NCBI RefSeq assembly: GCF_000006405.1 | Contig: NW_003214550.1 | Span: 37,435-92,354 of the forward strand | Origin: Perkinsus marinus ATCC 50983 | Taxonomy: Eukaryota; Perkinsozoa; Perkinsida; Perkinsidae | DNA: 54,920 nucleotides | Reading direction: 5' to 3' | Shown here: piece after piece, positions 24,601-41,276 of the stretch | How the letters are laid out: each line of letters opens with the position of its first letter | Numbering within the stretch: position 1 is the first letter of the stretch | The notes under the pieces: generated by a model | The model's database searches: none | The model's input: only the letters and a program-made list of their open reading frames with translations | What the model was told of the DNA's origin: nothing | Made by a program: the position numbers and the translations under genes

Positions 24601-26700
24601 TGCAAGGGGCCCGTTGACTACCAGAGCGCCAGCAGGGATCATATACGGATTCCTGGGCCAACCCTCTCTTAGCAAGCCCTTTATGGTAATGGGGCAACCG
24701 TTCGGACCCGACTTCATATCGCATTTACACAGTTGATAAAGTCCCGGCTTAGCAGTGATGGGGGTATCACCAAAGCCGAAAATGAGTTGGCCGTCGGAAG
24801 TGATGTTGCCCGCTCGACTGACCCCAAGTAGTGCCGAGTCCTCTGTATCATCTTTGGAGGGCGCGGGAAATCCTGTGACGGTTGCCTTTGCACGCATAAT
24901 GAGATCCTCATGGCACAAGTGCGGTGGATTTCGAGAGAATGCGGATAAGGCGAGAGGGATGATGCGGTCCCCTTGATGCTGCCAAGAGCACTGCGGTCCT
25001 CTTATTGTACATTTCATGTACGTGGAACAGACAGCCTCAGCGCTGCTACAGACTGGATACGGCAACTTATCGGTCATTTTCCAATCGGGTGCAGTTCCTC
25101 CTCCTTGAAGGTTGTTGAATACATAGTGCACTGCAAACTGCCCAATGGGTGGGTCGAAATACTTCAATGAAACGCTGAAGTCCTCCTTGGCATTGTGTTC
25201 AACTCTCACACAGGTTATGTTGGTAGGTGTATCGAATTTGATCTCAACATACCCCTCCACTATGCCAGTAGCAATACCAGTGATGTTGCGCTCGACCGAC
25301 GTGCAGTTGGCGTCGATGAAGACGATCAAGCTGCGTATCGAAATCTCCGCTTTCCGGTCGCTCCCCAGAGGAGGGCCGATTTCTACCCTCCATTTCGTTC
25401 GTAAGACCGGCAGCGTCGCGAGGGGCATCGACGGTTCACTGAGGACGCTATCAGCTCTTTCGGCCGCATCAGCACATAACTCCTTCACTACGAAGGAATA
25501 ACGAGTATCAGCATTAAGGTCGATGACCGTACAAGAGTATGAGTTCGCCCTCGTGCTCGGTATTATTATATCCTCCAAATGTATATGGTCGTTATCATCG
25601 CGGCAGGCGACAGCTTCATACGAGGCGGAGCCAATGCGCCTCCCTCGTATTTGCCAAAAGCGTAGAAGGTTACGTTGTGTAGTGGGCAGCCCTCCTGGAA
25701 AGCATCCGTAATGACTTCCGACCCACGTCAAGCGTAGTGTCGTAACAGTAGGGGTCGTTGCGGCCACCGAAGTGGGAGGATCAACCCTCTCCAGACAGTC
25801 GGTGGTATCTTCAATTCGCAGAGGGAATGATCTCCTCGAAGGAAGAGAATCGGCGTCTGCAAGGATGCACAGCTCTCGAACCACGAATTCGACCACACTG
25901 TTGCATTGCTCAATCACGACTGTGCATTCCGTACGAGACCTGTCGTATATTGGCAACTCCTCCACCGTGCAGCCGGGGGACGATGCGACCTCTCGCGAGC
26001 CGTAAAAGGCTACGACCAGCCACGAGTGGAAATCACAGTTGCTAGCTGATCTGTTACTAGGGGTCCATCTCACAAGCACGTCGCTACCATGGAGCCTCGA
26101 GGTGGTGATGCTAGTCGGGGGACCAACCCTGGCCGGTTTGGTTGTAGCGCCAACAACGACATAGGTACTAGAGGGAGGATCTTCTGGGAGGTCCCACGGA
26201 CTTCGAGCCAAGAAGTTATAGGCTACCGATATGGTAGAAGAGTTGCTCGCAGCACTGTTCGCCTCGGTGTTCTCACACTCAATACTAACGTAGGCGATGT
26301 AGTGTGTGAACGACCAGAGATTAGTCGCTGTGCATTTGCGGTCGCAGATGCTCGTCAAGGTTTCACACCCCGATGGGATGAAAGCTTGGCCTAGAGGTTC
26401 CCCATCTGCAGAGGCCTCATCCAAGGTCACTGACCAGGCAGAGAAGATACAGTCGTTCAACTGCAATGGTGCCTCCCATGTGAAGGTTATTTCTGAGGTA
26501 CTAGAGGCCACTATTGACCGTACTGATATGGGTGCTTCAGCAGATTGCGTGGAGGAGCCGGATGCCCGTAGGACGACAGCCATAAAATACGGGAATGTGA
26601 ATATCATTTTCAAGCTGCTCGTTTTACGTTCCGGTTTTGGCTGCGTAGAAAACCGTTTCACCGAGAGGTAGGCGATAGTCCAACACCTCATCTGATTCAT
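15664..26700 (-). CDS. Giant cysteine-rich multi-pass membrane protein (FN3-like, GCC2/GCC3-like, TM)
   Basis: A chain of minus-strand exons that appears to be one gene of more than 2,500 residues. Start: ATG at 26700, or 26607, which begins a signal-like MIFTFPYFMAVVLRASGSS. Exon 1 (to about 24520) has three fibronectin-III-like modules (each opening PPTSxxxxxxxx-L-x-W) and then a module containing PGLYQLCKC. A second PGAYQLCYC module follows near 24320-24100. Cys-rich GCC2/GCC3-type (ephrin-receptor-like) modules fill 22.0-21.5, 20.7-20.5 and 19.5-18.9 kb (CEPCPVGFYCPGKG, CRPCPRGSY). From 18.9 to 17.4 kb come several membrane helices (WLISPLFKIIFLTIVCGIL, ALVSVAVLGLITWTFGFVFL). The tail (17.4-15.7 kb) is charged and cytosolic, with EKRAAELEEARKERTRRKA. 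It is probably a surface receptor or sensor. The 24.1-22.5 kb exons are poorly resolved, and a two-gene reading is possible. Confidence 0.6.
17754..19841 (-). other. Membrane-spanning exon of the giant protein
   Basis: 695 open codons. The first third is Cys-rich and extracellular (CGACTSGYWRDDVEKSC). The rest holds about five to six hydrophobic helices split by a Ser/Arg-rich loop (RRSSTSSFSTRRSSTAS), a likely phosphorylated cytosolic loop. The reading continues through a GTAATATACC...TTTAG intron at 17.75 kb into a further membrane helix. Confidence 0.65.
21514..22461 (-). other. Cysteine-rich exon of the giant membrane protein
   Basis: 315 open codons with repeated CxxCPxGxY patterns (CEPCPVGFYCPGKG, CRPCPRGSYKTE, CISCPLGMICRSG), the hallmark of GCC2/GCC3-type modules, preceded by a GTFKLCQ stretch related to the PGxYxLCxC modules upstream. 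Confidence 0.6.
24520..26700 (-). other. N-terminal exon of the giant membrane protein
   Basis: One long exon encoding the signal-like segment and three FN3-like beta modules followed by a PGLYQLCKC module. It ends at a GTAAGG donor just after PDDR, and the next exon begins ILVATDECG. Confidence 0.6.
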
Positions 26701-26971
26701 CGAACCGGGATTGGTATTATTATTCAACACGGTGATTCACAGGCATATAAGAGGTCACCTGAATGCCTGTCTCTGGAACGACTCCTATTATTATACAACC
26801 TCACGAGTCAACAAGGGAGTGAAGTCTTAGAGTCAAGTGGAATCTTACACGGTATTAACATACAGTCAATAGGGTTATATTCCAGCCCATGTGCGAGCTG
26901 TTATATGACATGGTGAACACGAGTCTCGAAGGGGAAGAAATGTTGCTGCATTATGATGGTCATCATGCTAT

Positions 26972-29617
26972 CTACACCGATACCCCTGACGAGGCCTCAT
27001 CCTCTTCGTTCATACTGAGGTCTTCTGGTGTGCCTACCCACTGTCTACTGCTTACTGCCTCCCCACCCAGGTGTACAGACTCCAATGATACCTCTAAAGC
27101 CTCACTCCTTGATACCCTACGATATAGTCCAGGCAACGACTCTACAGAATTGTTCACTTCAACGGCTTCTACCCTTCTACTAGGGAGGCTCCTCTCAGCA
27201 ACAACGTGATGGATCGGTAGAACTTCGGATTCCTCGTCCGACCTCGGTGGAGACATCGGCATGACCTCAATAACGCTATCTTCTCCTTCCTCCTGATTAC
27301 TATTAACGACCTCCGCCTCCACTTCCCTTACCATCTCTCCCTCTTCACCTACACTGTGCGCTGCATCAACCCTAATCTCCTCCCCTCCCTCCTGATGGCC
27401 TTCTGTGGACCGCCCTAGGAAGAGGGAGGTAAGGCTGGCAGTGAGTAACTCCTCGACTACTGCTACTCTCGGGCTGGTCATGATACCGTGCTGGGGAGGA
27501 ACGCCGGCGCCGGCACTCCTCCTCACAATACCTTCCATCGCCCCTTGGATGAGCAGCCCAGCCCTCTGACTAGTAGGGAGAGACTCCACGAAGGACCGAA
27601 GCTCTGAGGTGGGACGCAGTGCCGTGACCGCGGATTGAACCCTAGTCGATGTAATTGAACCACCTCCTTCGGAATCCTCTACCGACACCTCCGGGGATTC
27701 CCGAAGACTGCCTCGTTCAGACTCCCGGGTCTCGTCCCCTCCGACCACCAGAGGCGTATCCACCAATAAGGATGAGTATGGAGACCCTCCCGAGGTCCCC
27801 CGCATCGTAGTCTCAACCACTCTCTCCTCCCCTTCATCAACCTCTTCCTCCTCCACTACCAACAGCGACTCCCCAACCTCCCCTCTACCATTCTGAACAG
27901 TAGTCTCCCCTACTCGGGCCAGCTGTACCTCAGTAACACCAGGTACTACCATACTCCCCTCAGGTGACGGCTGACAAGCAGCCTCTACTGTCAGCTTAGG
28001 GGTAGGGTTCTCCAACAGCATCTTCCCCATCACCGAATCAGTGACCACAGACTTGAACATGTCATGCATCTCTGCTATGATGTTCTCCCTCCTCTCAATA
28101 CTCATCCTTCGGGCCAATCCCTCCTCCTCCCTCCGCCGCCTCAGTTCTGCTATCTCATTTTCAAGGTAACCGGCCTCCTGGCTCGCGTCGACCTCATCAC
28201 TACTAGCTATCGCCTCGTTGATGCCTCTTTTTGAGTCACCCTCCCCGTCATCATAATCATCCTCCAACTCCCCAGCGTACGTGGCAGGAGGTCCTTCCCC
28301 ACTTGTTGGTATCGGTACCAAGCTCACCGCACGAGATACCGCACGTTGGAGATTCGAGGCAATCCATTCCTCATGACGCTGGGTCGCCGTCTTCTGCCTA
28401 ACGACAAGTCATAGTCGTTGTAAGGCAGTGCGGAGGATACTTCTCATCCAACGTCCCCAACTTCCGGTCTATCTCATCAGCGAGCTCACCCAAACTCCGC
28501 TGCATCTTCTCTGACACCATCTGAGGGAGGCGTCTTACACCATCGAGAAACCAACAAGACCTTCTCTATCCCACCTCTTTGATGCACACCTCGATATCCT
28601 CTCGAAGGGAGGCCGTTTGAAGGCGGGATTCAGTCTTCAGCCGTTCCACAACTGACTCGGACAAGACGGGGGCTGCAGGCATCTGCGCTTCCTAAAGCAT
28701 TACTGCCAACAGTGAAGCCAGCACGAACAGCACCCGAGGGTAAGCTGCCTCCCGTTGGGCAACCAACTGGTCAACCTTAGTGCTTAACTCTGCCAAGTAG
28801 CGACGTAGTAGCTCCTCTCCCACAGCCTGCTGTTGCATGGGCCTAATAACGAGAACTCCAACGAGGAGTGAACCCGAAGACTTACATCATCGCATTCTCC
28901 TTCTCCGCCTCATGGACGATCGTGTTTGTGAGGGCGTGACGCCTCTTGACGTGTTCCGTTAGGAAGTGACCGTCCTCAAACCTTTTCTCGCAGTCGCCAC
29001 AAGGGATCCCTCTCGGGTGATGAACAGAACCTCCCTCGCTGGCTACAGCGATAAGTCTGTGTTTCAACTTCTTCTTCGTAGCAGTGAGCTCAGCAACCCT
29101 CCCCATGAGCTGTTCCGTGATGTGATAGCTCTGACTATACATCGAAAGGGTGAACTCCAGACCGAGTTGGAGGAGGTTAATCAACACCAGTATTTGTTCG
29201 TCAGCTACCGTCTGAAGGTCGTCAGAGGAGACCTGCGTGGAGCGACGTGGCAGGGTTATGAACTAGAGGTATCCCTCACACTAGCAAAGGCAACCTCCTC
29301 GAGGACCTCCTGAAGGCGGCCAACATCGCCCTTTGAGACGATACTCTCCACCACATCCGGCCGGCAAACCTGACCCCTCAGTGGGACAACAACAACAATC
29401 CTTCCGTTAGTGGGGAGAGCCGAACCCATATTGCTTACTCGACACACGAGCCCCCACTCACCTGCCGCCATTTCAGCTTTCCCTTCTTGTCTCTGAATGT
29501 AAACTTGAATGCCTCCGTAGCAGTAGTTGGGCCAGGATCAGCACCGACAGAGGCCGAGAGAGGAGGTAAGGAGGACAATGCGCTCATCCACCAACTGATA
29601 CCAATACCCGCCCCCAT
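26972..29617 (-). CDS. DZIP1: DZIP1-like zinc-finger/coiled-coil protein
   Basis: ATG at 29617. Exons 29617-29462, 29369-29280 and 29232 to about 28884 join in frame across intron boundaries GTGAGTG...TCAG and GTGAGG...CAG. The head reads FTFRDKKGKLKWRQ, then GDVGRLQEVLEEVAFAS, then ILVLINLLQLGLEFTLSMYS, matching the conserved DZIP1/DZIP1L N-terminal domain. A single C2H2 finger follows: CGDCEKRFEDGHFLTEHVKR (C-x2-C...H-x3-4-H), the classic DZIP1 finger. Next come coiled-coil exons (28.85-28.35 kb) and a 450-codon acidic, low-complexity C-terminal exon (28327-26972) with no known fold. DZIP1 acts at the basal body/transition zone of cilia; the assignment to cilia here is from family knowledge. 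Confidence 0.75.
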
Positions 29618-29670
29618 AGGCTCCCTCTAGCACAACACAGCTGAGATTCAACACATAGGGGACCACAGGA

Positions 29671-31732
29671 CTAGACCAACGAGTCATCTTCGCATGCAGC
29701 AGAGGCCTTCAGGGTATCTCCTTCTTCCTCCTCAGTATCACATTCCAAGATGGTCTCCGGCTGCATCTTGTCAACAGCAATATCGATCTGATGTAGAACA
29801 GATAACTGCCCACCACGCTGGGTGGACAACTAAGTACCAAAGCTGCCTATAAACTATGACAGGCCTTTGCCCTTCCTTATCAAAGTATTAAATACTAACA
29901 TTAACGGTGATAGCTTACGTTCAGCATCTTGCCGTCGAACTCACACTTCTGTACTCCTCCCAAGAAGGGTGTGGGGAACCAGATGATCAAAGGGCGATAC
30001 TTCCGATGTCCCTCAAAGGGGGGCTCATGACGAATACGCACACATTTGTCAGAGGCTTCCACCTCTATATGGGAGGCTGCTAGAACCCCCGTCAGTGTCA
30101 CCTGCCATGGTGACTCCTCCGTAAGTTGCGTAATCCCCCTTACCCTGATCTCACAGATGGACCCTCTAAGGGGTTGCAGAGGGTCATCAACCGGTACAGC
30201 TAACGAGGACCCTCCAAGGCTGCCAGCAAAGCTGCTGGCATCCGAGTCTGCCACGCCTCCTTCTAATACCGATAGAGGCAGCCTGTAGATATACCTCACA
30301 ATGTTGAGCCCCAATAAAGCGTACTCGTATGTATCCTCTTCAACATCCTTCTTGAACAGCCTCCTTCTCAGATTATCTCGAAGGGATTTCCGTCCAGAAC
30401 GATAGATGGCCAAGTCAAACCCGTCAAAGCATACCCTAGTCACCAGGGAAAACATAGCCCCCTCCTCTTCAATTTCGTGGCGTGTGACGGGAACCGACTC
30501 ACCCTGTATAGATATTGCGATAGAAGATGGTGAACTCAGGCAAAGGCAGCTGCAGGTGTTGCTGCTGAGCTACCACATCCGAGTTCGACTCATTATTATG
30601 TGGTTTAGAATCAACCTCCGTTATGGCTGACTCTTTCTTCACTCTAATGCGCTGTTGGGGGATTATGGTACCTGATAATGAACCGACAGTTTGAAGCAAC
30701 TCCTCGAGAATAGACAAGATTGTGATAGTAAGCGTAGTAGTAGAACCGGAATGATGCGTAGACATTGGGTAGTGTTATCCATTGGTGTCCACTGATAAGC
30801 TAAAGCTCAGTGACCTCCTCCTCCTCCTCCTCCTCCTCCTTTTCCTCCTCACCTTTATATCTCATCTTAGGCGTGACGAAGTTATCCAAGTCGAGGGAAT
30901 CCATGCCGTACTTACGGCCCACTCCGGACAAAGCCAAATGGCATATAGTCCGTCTGAATCCATCATGGCGTCGTGACGGTGGTGGTCGACACTACAACCT
31001 ACTTGTATTCTCCCCCGTCCGTAGTGTCCATTGCTTTGGTCAACACCTCTGGGTTGAAGACGACATCGATCCTGAGTCGTTGACAGCCCATGAAAAGCAG
31101 TAACGACCACAATACTGGCGATGGGAATGTGCACGAGAGTCGGTGGGGTTCTGTATTCGCATACAGGAGAGACACCGACGGCATATGGCGATTATGTCCC
31201 CACAAAAGAGTGTGGTGTCTTATCAATGGGACTTGTCTAACTCTGCAGTACAGAGATCGCAGCTTATATACTCCCACTATTTGTATAGAGAGAGCCCTAG
31301 TGATGCGATGGAGTAATACACTCACACGATGCAGCGTCCTCCCTTCCGATCAGCATCATCACGCTTCTCACCAATACTCATAGGGACTCTGATACCTTGC
31401 TGTTCAGTCTGGTCCAGAAAGGCCTTCACATGGGGTGCCTCGACGTATCTGAACCGACCAGTGTCTCCCCACACGCCGCCGATGGGCTACTATGTCGAAG
31501 TCGTGGCCAATGGGGAAATCGCATGCCTTTGAACATGCACCTACTTAGAGCTCGTGAGGTTAATAAAGATCTTTTCCCGCGTCTTGTAATCGCGCGTCTT
31601 CACGACGAAGCCCATCTCAGGTCGTACAGTCACACTCTGTTGTTCATCCCTTCTCAACAACAACTCCTCGTCGCCTCCCTCCCTAGGCCCCGATGCAGAG
31701 CCGCCGAATCGTAGGTCTACTCCGCCAAGCAT
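29671..31732 (-). CDS. PIH1-domain protein (dynein-arm assembly/R2TP type)
   Basis: First ATG in frame at 31732; an upstream exon is possible. The PIH1 domain is spread over short exons: RPEMGFVVKTRDYKTREKIF, then VKAFLDQTEQQGIRVPMSIG with the following EKRDDADRKGGRC, then QRLRIDVVFNPEVLTKAMD, then LALSGVGRKYGMDSLDLDNF. These match the PGFxxKT, IPMSLG, VDVVxNP and LALxGVxxKYG blocks of PIH1D/Kintoun proteins. Two downstream exons (30765-30503 and 30466 to about 29925) join in frame across a 36-nt intron and end with a CS/p23-like beta domain (KYRPLIIWFPTPF, CEFDGKMLN). The final exon is acidic, with a stop at 29671. PIH1 proteins act as HSP90 co-factors preassembling axonemal dyneins. Which paralogue (DNAAF2, PIH1D1-3) is unclear. 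Confidence 0.78.
30471..30489 (-). repeat. CGCGCGCCACGAAATT motif in a PIH1-gene intron
   Basis: Transcript-sense CGTCACACGCCACGAAATT, making up most of the 36-nt intron 30502-30467, about 16 nt after the donor. The flanking exons read through as NIYTEEGAMFSL, fixing the intron. Confidence 0.7.
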
Positions 31733-32504
31733 TGTGTTACTCAAATCCTTTATGGCGGAATTTACAATATTCAGCGACTTGCCGAACGCGATCACATTTC
31801 CGAGATCGCAAGGGATCGCAAGCAGTTGCTCTAAATCCCTATAACAGGGAGAGATATGATATTCGACAGTAGAATGTAATATGGAAACTCTATGTGCCTT
31901 ATCGAAGGTATCGGAGTTGTCATGACATTACAGCGTGAGACTCCTTTGTTGGATCGTCATTATGAGGGCGACATGCTAAGTTAGCATCCGACCTGGTCCG
32001 AGATCAGTATCATGATCTTATAATGATGAGTGTGATGGTATTACGGAGCTCATAAGGATAACCTCAGCCCTGTAGGCAGCTGTTCTTTCAGCTGCATCTC
32101 CCAAGTTAGAGCATACATTTCCCTTTCTGATGTTAGTTGTTATTGGTTCCAATTGATATGGACCGATACTATATTGCATGTCTACACAGAGATGTGAGGA
32201 TGTATGCTAATAACGGGTATGGGAGGACCCGACAAGACGACAGGGGCTTGATCCATACACCAAAGAGAGGTATCCCCAACATTCGTGTGTTACTTGGGAG
32301 TGGGAGGGAGATATGCAGATTGATTGAATACCACAAGACTATCACCCACAGAAGAGGCCCGCCTTATACCATGACAATTGACACTGTCGAACAGACCACT
32401 ATTGGAAGGTAATGTAGAACACGCTACTTCAATGGTAGATCAATGTTGCATCGCCACGTAGCAGGCGGTAAAAAGGTCGATAACCTCGGCAAGGCCGACT
32501 ACAA
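31733..32504. other. Intergenic with a possible small plus-strand ORF
   Basis: Lies between the VPS54 stop and the PIH1 start. A plus-strand ORF from ATG 32158 to about 32412 (MDRYYIACLHRDVRMYANNG start, basic, 84 codons) is unsupported by any family and may be chance. Confidence 0.25.
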
Positions 32505-37890
<5,386 letters not shown>

Positions 37891-38041
37891 CCGTAAGAGA
37901 TAGAGTAGGCATCAAAAACTACCGTCCCACTATGTGCTGCCCACTCCTCTATTACGGTACTAGGCGAACGCAATCCAACGACATCGAACAAATAAGATGT
38001 AGACTATTTAGGAAGTTGTGAAAAGTGTGGTATGACAATAC

Positions 38042-39310
38042 CTACTGCTGTGCAGCTACCTCAGCAGTAGCCTGTATATCGGCGTTGCTAAATACTGTTG
38101 CCTTTTCAGCCGATCCATCATCCCTTGTATGAGTCGCATCAAACACCATCGTCTTCGCCACGTCTCGGGTATCAACACGGTACTTAGGAGGAGTCTGAAG
38201 AAGGCATATAACACTACCGCCTCTCTCCTTCTGAGACTAATATACTATTGCTATCATACGCTAGTAGACGCCAACCTAGAAGTCATATTCCATATAACAG
38301 TCGGGCGCAATCCCCTCCAATAGAAGCCTCACCAAAGGTAGGAAAATCTTTTCCTTCATCCGTTGCTTGTCTTGTCGTAGGAGCATAGCCGGTCGGAATA
38401 TCGACAAATACTTAAACTTCATACCTTCGAATGCCTCCTCCCGTCTACCGATAGTCTTCGAGTAGCCTATCATCGAGTTTGGGTCGGCTCCACCAGAGGA
38501 CATCTACAATAAGGAGAATGGCCATCCCAAAACAGCCTGCATGATTGCATATGTTGTAACTCAAAGAAAGCAGATTACTACGAACTAGCAGCAACTAGAG
38601 TGACCCACACGGTGTTATGAGATCTCTAGTGAAAATTGAAAGAACCAGAAACCGTCGATGCAACAGTCGGAATGCTTATGATCGTGTCTATGGAGACTTG
38701 GTACGTATACCCCAGTATCATTACCAGTGACATCCCAACATTTCCATCAGCCTTCTTGCACGCATGCGCAAATGCTGAGGGGGCTAGAAAGTCTGATTCC
38801 TCAGTGTATGGTGCCGATCCAAGACAACAGAAGGCGATACAACCCTTACCATCACCGGCTGACTTTATCTGAGGACCACTCAGGACTCTCGAGGTTGAAC
38901 TTGCATAGGACGATATCACAATATATGTCGAACTTACTGTTTCTACAGCACGCTCAGGGAGGGTCGCATCCTCGGGTTGCTCAGCCATTTTCTTCCAGTC
39001 AGCTGGAGCTACAATGAGTTTAGAATATCCTTCATCAGATTGGACTCCTTGAAATACGCTTTTTGTATCAGAAATATCCTTCCTAGTCACTGCCACGACC
39101 TGACAAAAGATTAAGATAAGCCTTATTGATCCATACTCCAACTGCTATCCTACTACATGCCACGACACTCTGCACGACGATAGGTCAACCCTACCTTAGT
39201 AACGACATCCGAGTTGAGTAACTCACTGACGACCCAACGACCAGTCGCCCCTGTAGCTCCAGCTACTATGGCAATACAAGAATTGGTGGGCACTGAGGAT
39301 AGCACTACAA
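38042..39310 (-). CDS. HTATIP2: TIP30/HTATIP2-like NAD(P)-binding protein
   Basis: Exon 1 (ending 39195) carries the Rossmann glycine motif IAIVAGATGATGRWVVSELL. It joins in phase to exon 2 (39099-38725): VVAVTRKDIS, then GKGCIAFCCLGSAPYTEES (TIP30 has VGFCCLGTTRGKAG). Exon 3 (from 38503) reads SSGGADPNSMIGYSKTIGRR then FKYLSIFRPAMLLRQDK, the SSxGAD...YxxxK...FRPGxL block of atypical short-chain dehydrogenases. The last exon (38194-38042) reads YRVDTRDVAKTMVFDATH and stops at 38042. TIP30 proteins are cytosolic NADPH-binding relatives of SDRs linked to transport and transcription; the function here is not certain. The exact first ATG was not found (no in-frame ATG close upstream), so the 5' limit is approximate and a short leading exon is likely. 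Confidence 0.78.
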
Positions 39311-40112
39311 TGACGATACATGTGTTGTTCTATGCATAAGGCGATGGAAGAGGATGTACTCATATCAAACCGAAGAAGGGTTGTGTGTTATCACATATCT
39401 TTACCAAAACGTGCACAAATTCTAAAGTCCATACGAATCTATTACAAGAATCAGAGGCTGCCCTAGCCTCTGATAGCGGAGTTGAAGTAGCAGCACCCAT
39501 TATTAAATTATTATTCAACTGTAATGGTATGAAATAGGCTCACGACTCGAGCAATGGAGTACACGGTTACCGTATCAACCGTCACGCGCCACAAATAATC
39601 GCGCGTGTCACGAAAATAGTCAACGGCGACCTCACGCAGCAACATCATAGACTTTTGTCCTTCCTTACCTCTTAGTCGAAATTTATCCCATCATTCGTTG
39701 AGGGTAAAACTTCGTCTACCTCCTCGTTCGTCGCACTAGAGTGAAAGCATCCTCATCTAGCCTACCACTGACTGTTGCACAACAGGACTTAGCTTAGGCA
39801 GGGTACTCTCTTTAGCGGGAGATATTACGAGATCTACGACGACTAGTATTCTTTGTTAACCACATTAATGCGAGTGGAAGGACTCAGAAGTGAACTTGTC
39901 GATCAGATAAGTTACCTCATCCCTTCACAAGAGGGACAGCTCTGCTGCTGCTGCCGGCCAAGATATCTCAGCTAGCGCTAGCGTATCATAGATATTAATG
40001 ATATCCTCTTCTTTTGTCTCATGCAAAGTCTAGTCTATTCCCTTCGGGTACTCTTAGTGAGGATTCGTGTATTGTGATTGTCGTCAGTTTCTTTATTGTT
40101 CATTGCCATTCA
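39311..40112. other. Divergent promoter region
   Basis: Separates the minus-strand TIP30 gene from the plus-strand RRM gene. No coding exons seen. It contains a tandem pair of the CGCGCCAC-type motif at 39583-39612. Confidence 0.45.
39583..39612 (+). repeat. Tandem pair of CGCGCCAC-type motifs
   Basis: TCACGCGCCACAAATAAT followed at once by CGCGCGTGTCACGAAAAT: two degenerate copies side by side in the divergent intergenic region. They suggest a promoter element or a mobile remnant. Confidence 0.5.
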
Positions 40113-41276
40113 ATGGCCATTTCTTACACACAGCAAAGGACAAATGTCCCAGCCCCGGTAGCCCAACTATCATCTCTAGGTGGCCGCTCCCATCAGCAAC
40201 CATATGCTGTTGGAGGCGTACCACCATCCTCTGATCTACTTCTTCGATTATGGTCTGTGATCCAACGCTTGGAAGACGAGGTTGATGTTGAGCGTGAGAG
40301 GAATCGTACTCTTACTACTCAAGTAGATAGCCTGGCAGATCGTCTTGCTGCCTCCAACACTCTCTTGGCCACCCTTAGTGGTATGTCTACTACTAACATG
40401 CCATCTACTTTACCTACAGTATCAGCATCATCATTCATAACAGACTCTAATGTACCTGTTGTTGCTGCTCCTATGGAGGGTCCGTCCAAGCCCAGCTATC
40501 GTTCGGTCGTCACTGGTGGTTCAAATCAGCAGCAGCCTTCGGCATCCCCTACGATTACCGAGACTACCTTCCCTGACCATGGTGTGCCCTTGTGGCATGT
40601 ATTGAGATCATTGAGTAACATTGATGAGAAGAGAGTCTTCACAGTGCGTAAGATTCAAAAGCTGGGCTTCGAGTCCCCTCCTAAGCTGAGAGAGTATTTC
40701 TCATTATGGGGACAGGTTACTAATATCCTGGTATTGCATCGACAAGCTCGAACGACCTCCTCTTGCTCTAGTGGTGATATGAGTAACGACAAGAACGTCC
40801 GAGTGAGGCCACCGAGTGTCGGCTTTGTGGTGATGGAGGATCCAGAGGTTGTCACTAGAATTTTGGCTACTCCCCAGCATACTATATGTGGTCATTCCTG
40901 CGAGGTGCAGGTCTTTGAAAGGAAGCATAAGCATTCTACTGGTGGGGAGTCTTACTCATTGTCGGAGACAAGTACGATATCATCGGGTACGAGTCCAATG
41001 AGTTCTCCAGCATCTGGTAACAACAACAACATGATAGGCATCAAGGATGATGATGAGGACTTGCCAGCATTCATGCGTGAGCTTAGGAGTGGATCTATGG
41101 CTATGGCAGAGATTGACCTTTTGGGAAAGGAGAAAGGAGGTCATTTGGTAGCTCCTACAAGAGCATATTCGACGGGTTTTGATACCACACCTGATACTAC
41201 TTTCAGCAGTAGTACTAGTAGACGATTCACGACAAGTTCTTTGGAGCCGGTACCTAGTAACAGAGCTCTATGGTGA
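40113..41276 (+). CDS. RRM-domain RNA-binding protein
   Basis: Intronless ORF; ATG at 40113 (MAISYTQQRTNVPAP) chosen because an upstream in-frame start would not be ATG. 387 residues. After a low-complexity head and a short coiled coil (VIQRLEDEVDVERERNRTL), residues about 175-280 form an RRM-like fold: KRVFTVRKIQKLGFESPPK, LREYFSLWGQVTNILVLHR, and after a charged loop PSVGFVVMEDPEVVTRILA, then CEVQVFERK. This FTVRKIQKLGF...YFSxWGxVxxILV...GFVVM layout recalls a family common in dinoflagellates and Perkinsus (known to me from general reading). The tail is Ser-rich and disordered. Likely a cytosolic or nuclear RNA-binding regulator. Confidence 0.72.
   Translation: MAISYTQQRTNVPAPVAQLSSLGGRSHQQPYAVGGVPPSSDLLLRLWSVIQRLEDEVDVERERNRTLTTQVDSLADRLAASNTLLATLSGMSTTNMPSTLPTVSASSFITDSNVPVVAAPMEGPSKPSYRSVVTGGSNQQQPSASPTITETTFPDHGVPLWHVLRSLSNIDEKRVFTVRKIQKLGFESPPKLREYFSLWGQVTNILVLHRQARTTSSCSSGDMSNDKNVRVRPPSVGFVVMEDPEVVTRILATPQHTICGHSCEVQVFERKHKHSTGGESYSLSETSTISSGTSPMSSPASGNNNNMIGIKDDDEDLPAFMRELRSGSMAMAEIDLLGKEKGGHLVAPTRAYSTGFDTTPDTTFSSSTSRRFTTSSLEPVPSNRALW

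Noticed and set aside
28700-28750. Apparent membrane helix (VLFVLASLLAVML) in the DZIP1-like gene
   Set aside because: It is the translation of a 43-nt GT-AG intron (GTGCTG...TTTAG); removing it joins two coiled-coil exons in frame.
30808-30850. CTC repeat as poly-Glu coding tail of the PIH1 protein
   Set aside because: It follows a plausible GTGAGG donor, and the next exon resumes downstream. It is more likely intronic, although alternative coding use cannot be excluded.
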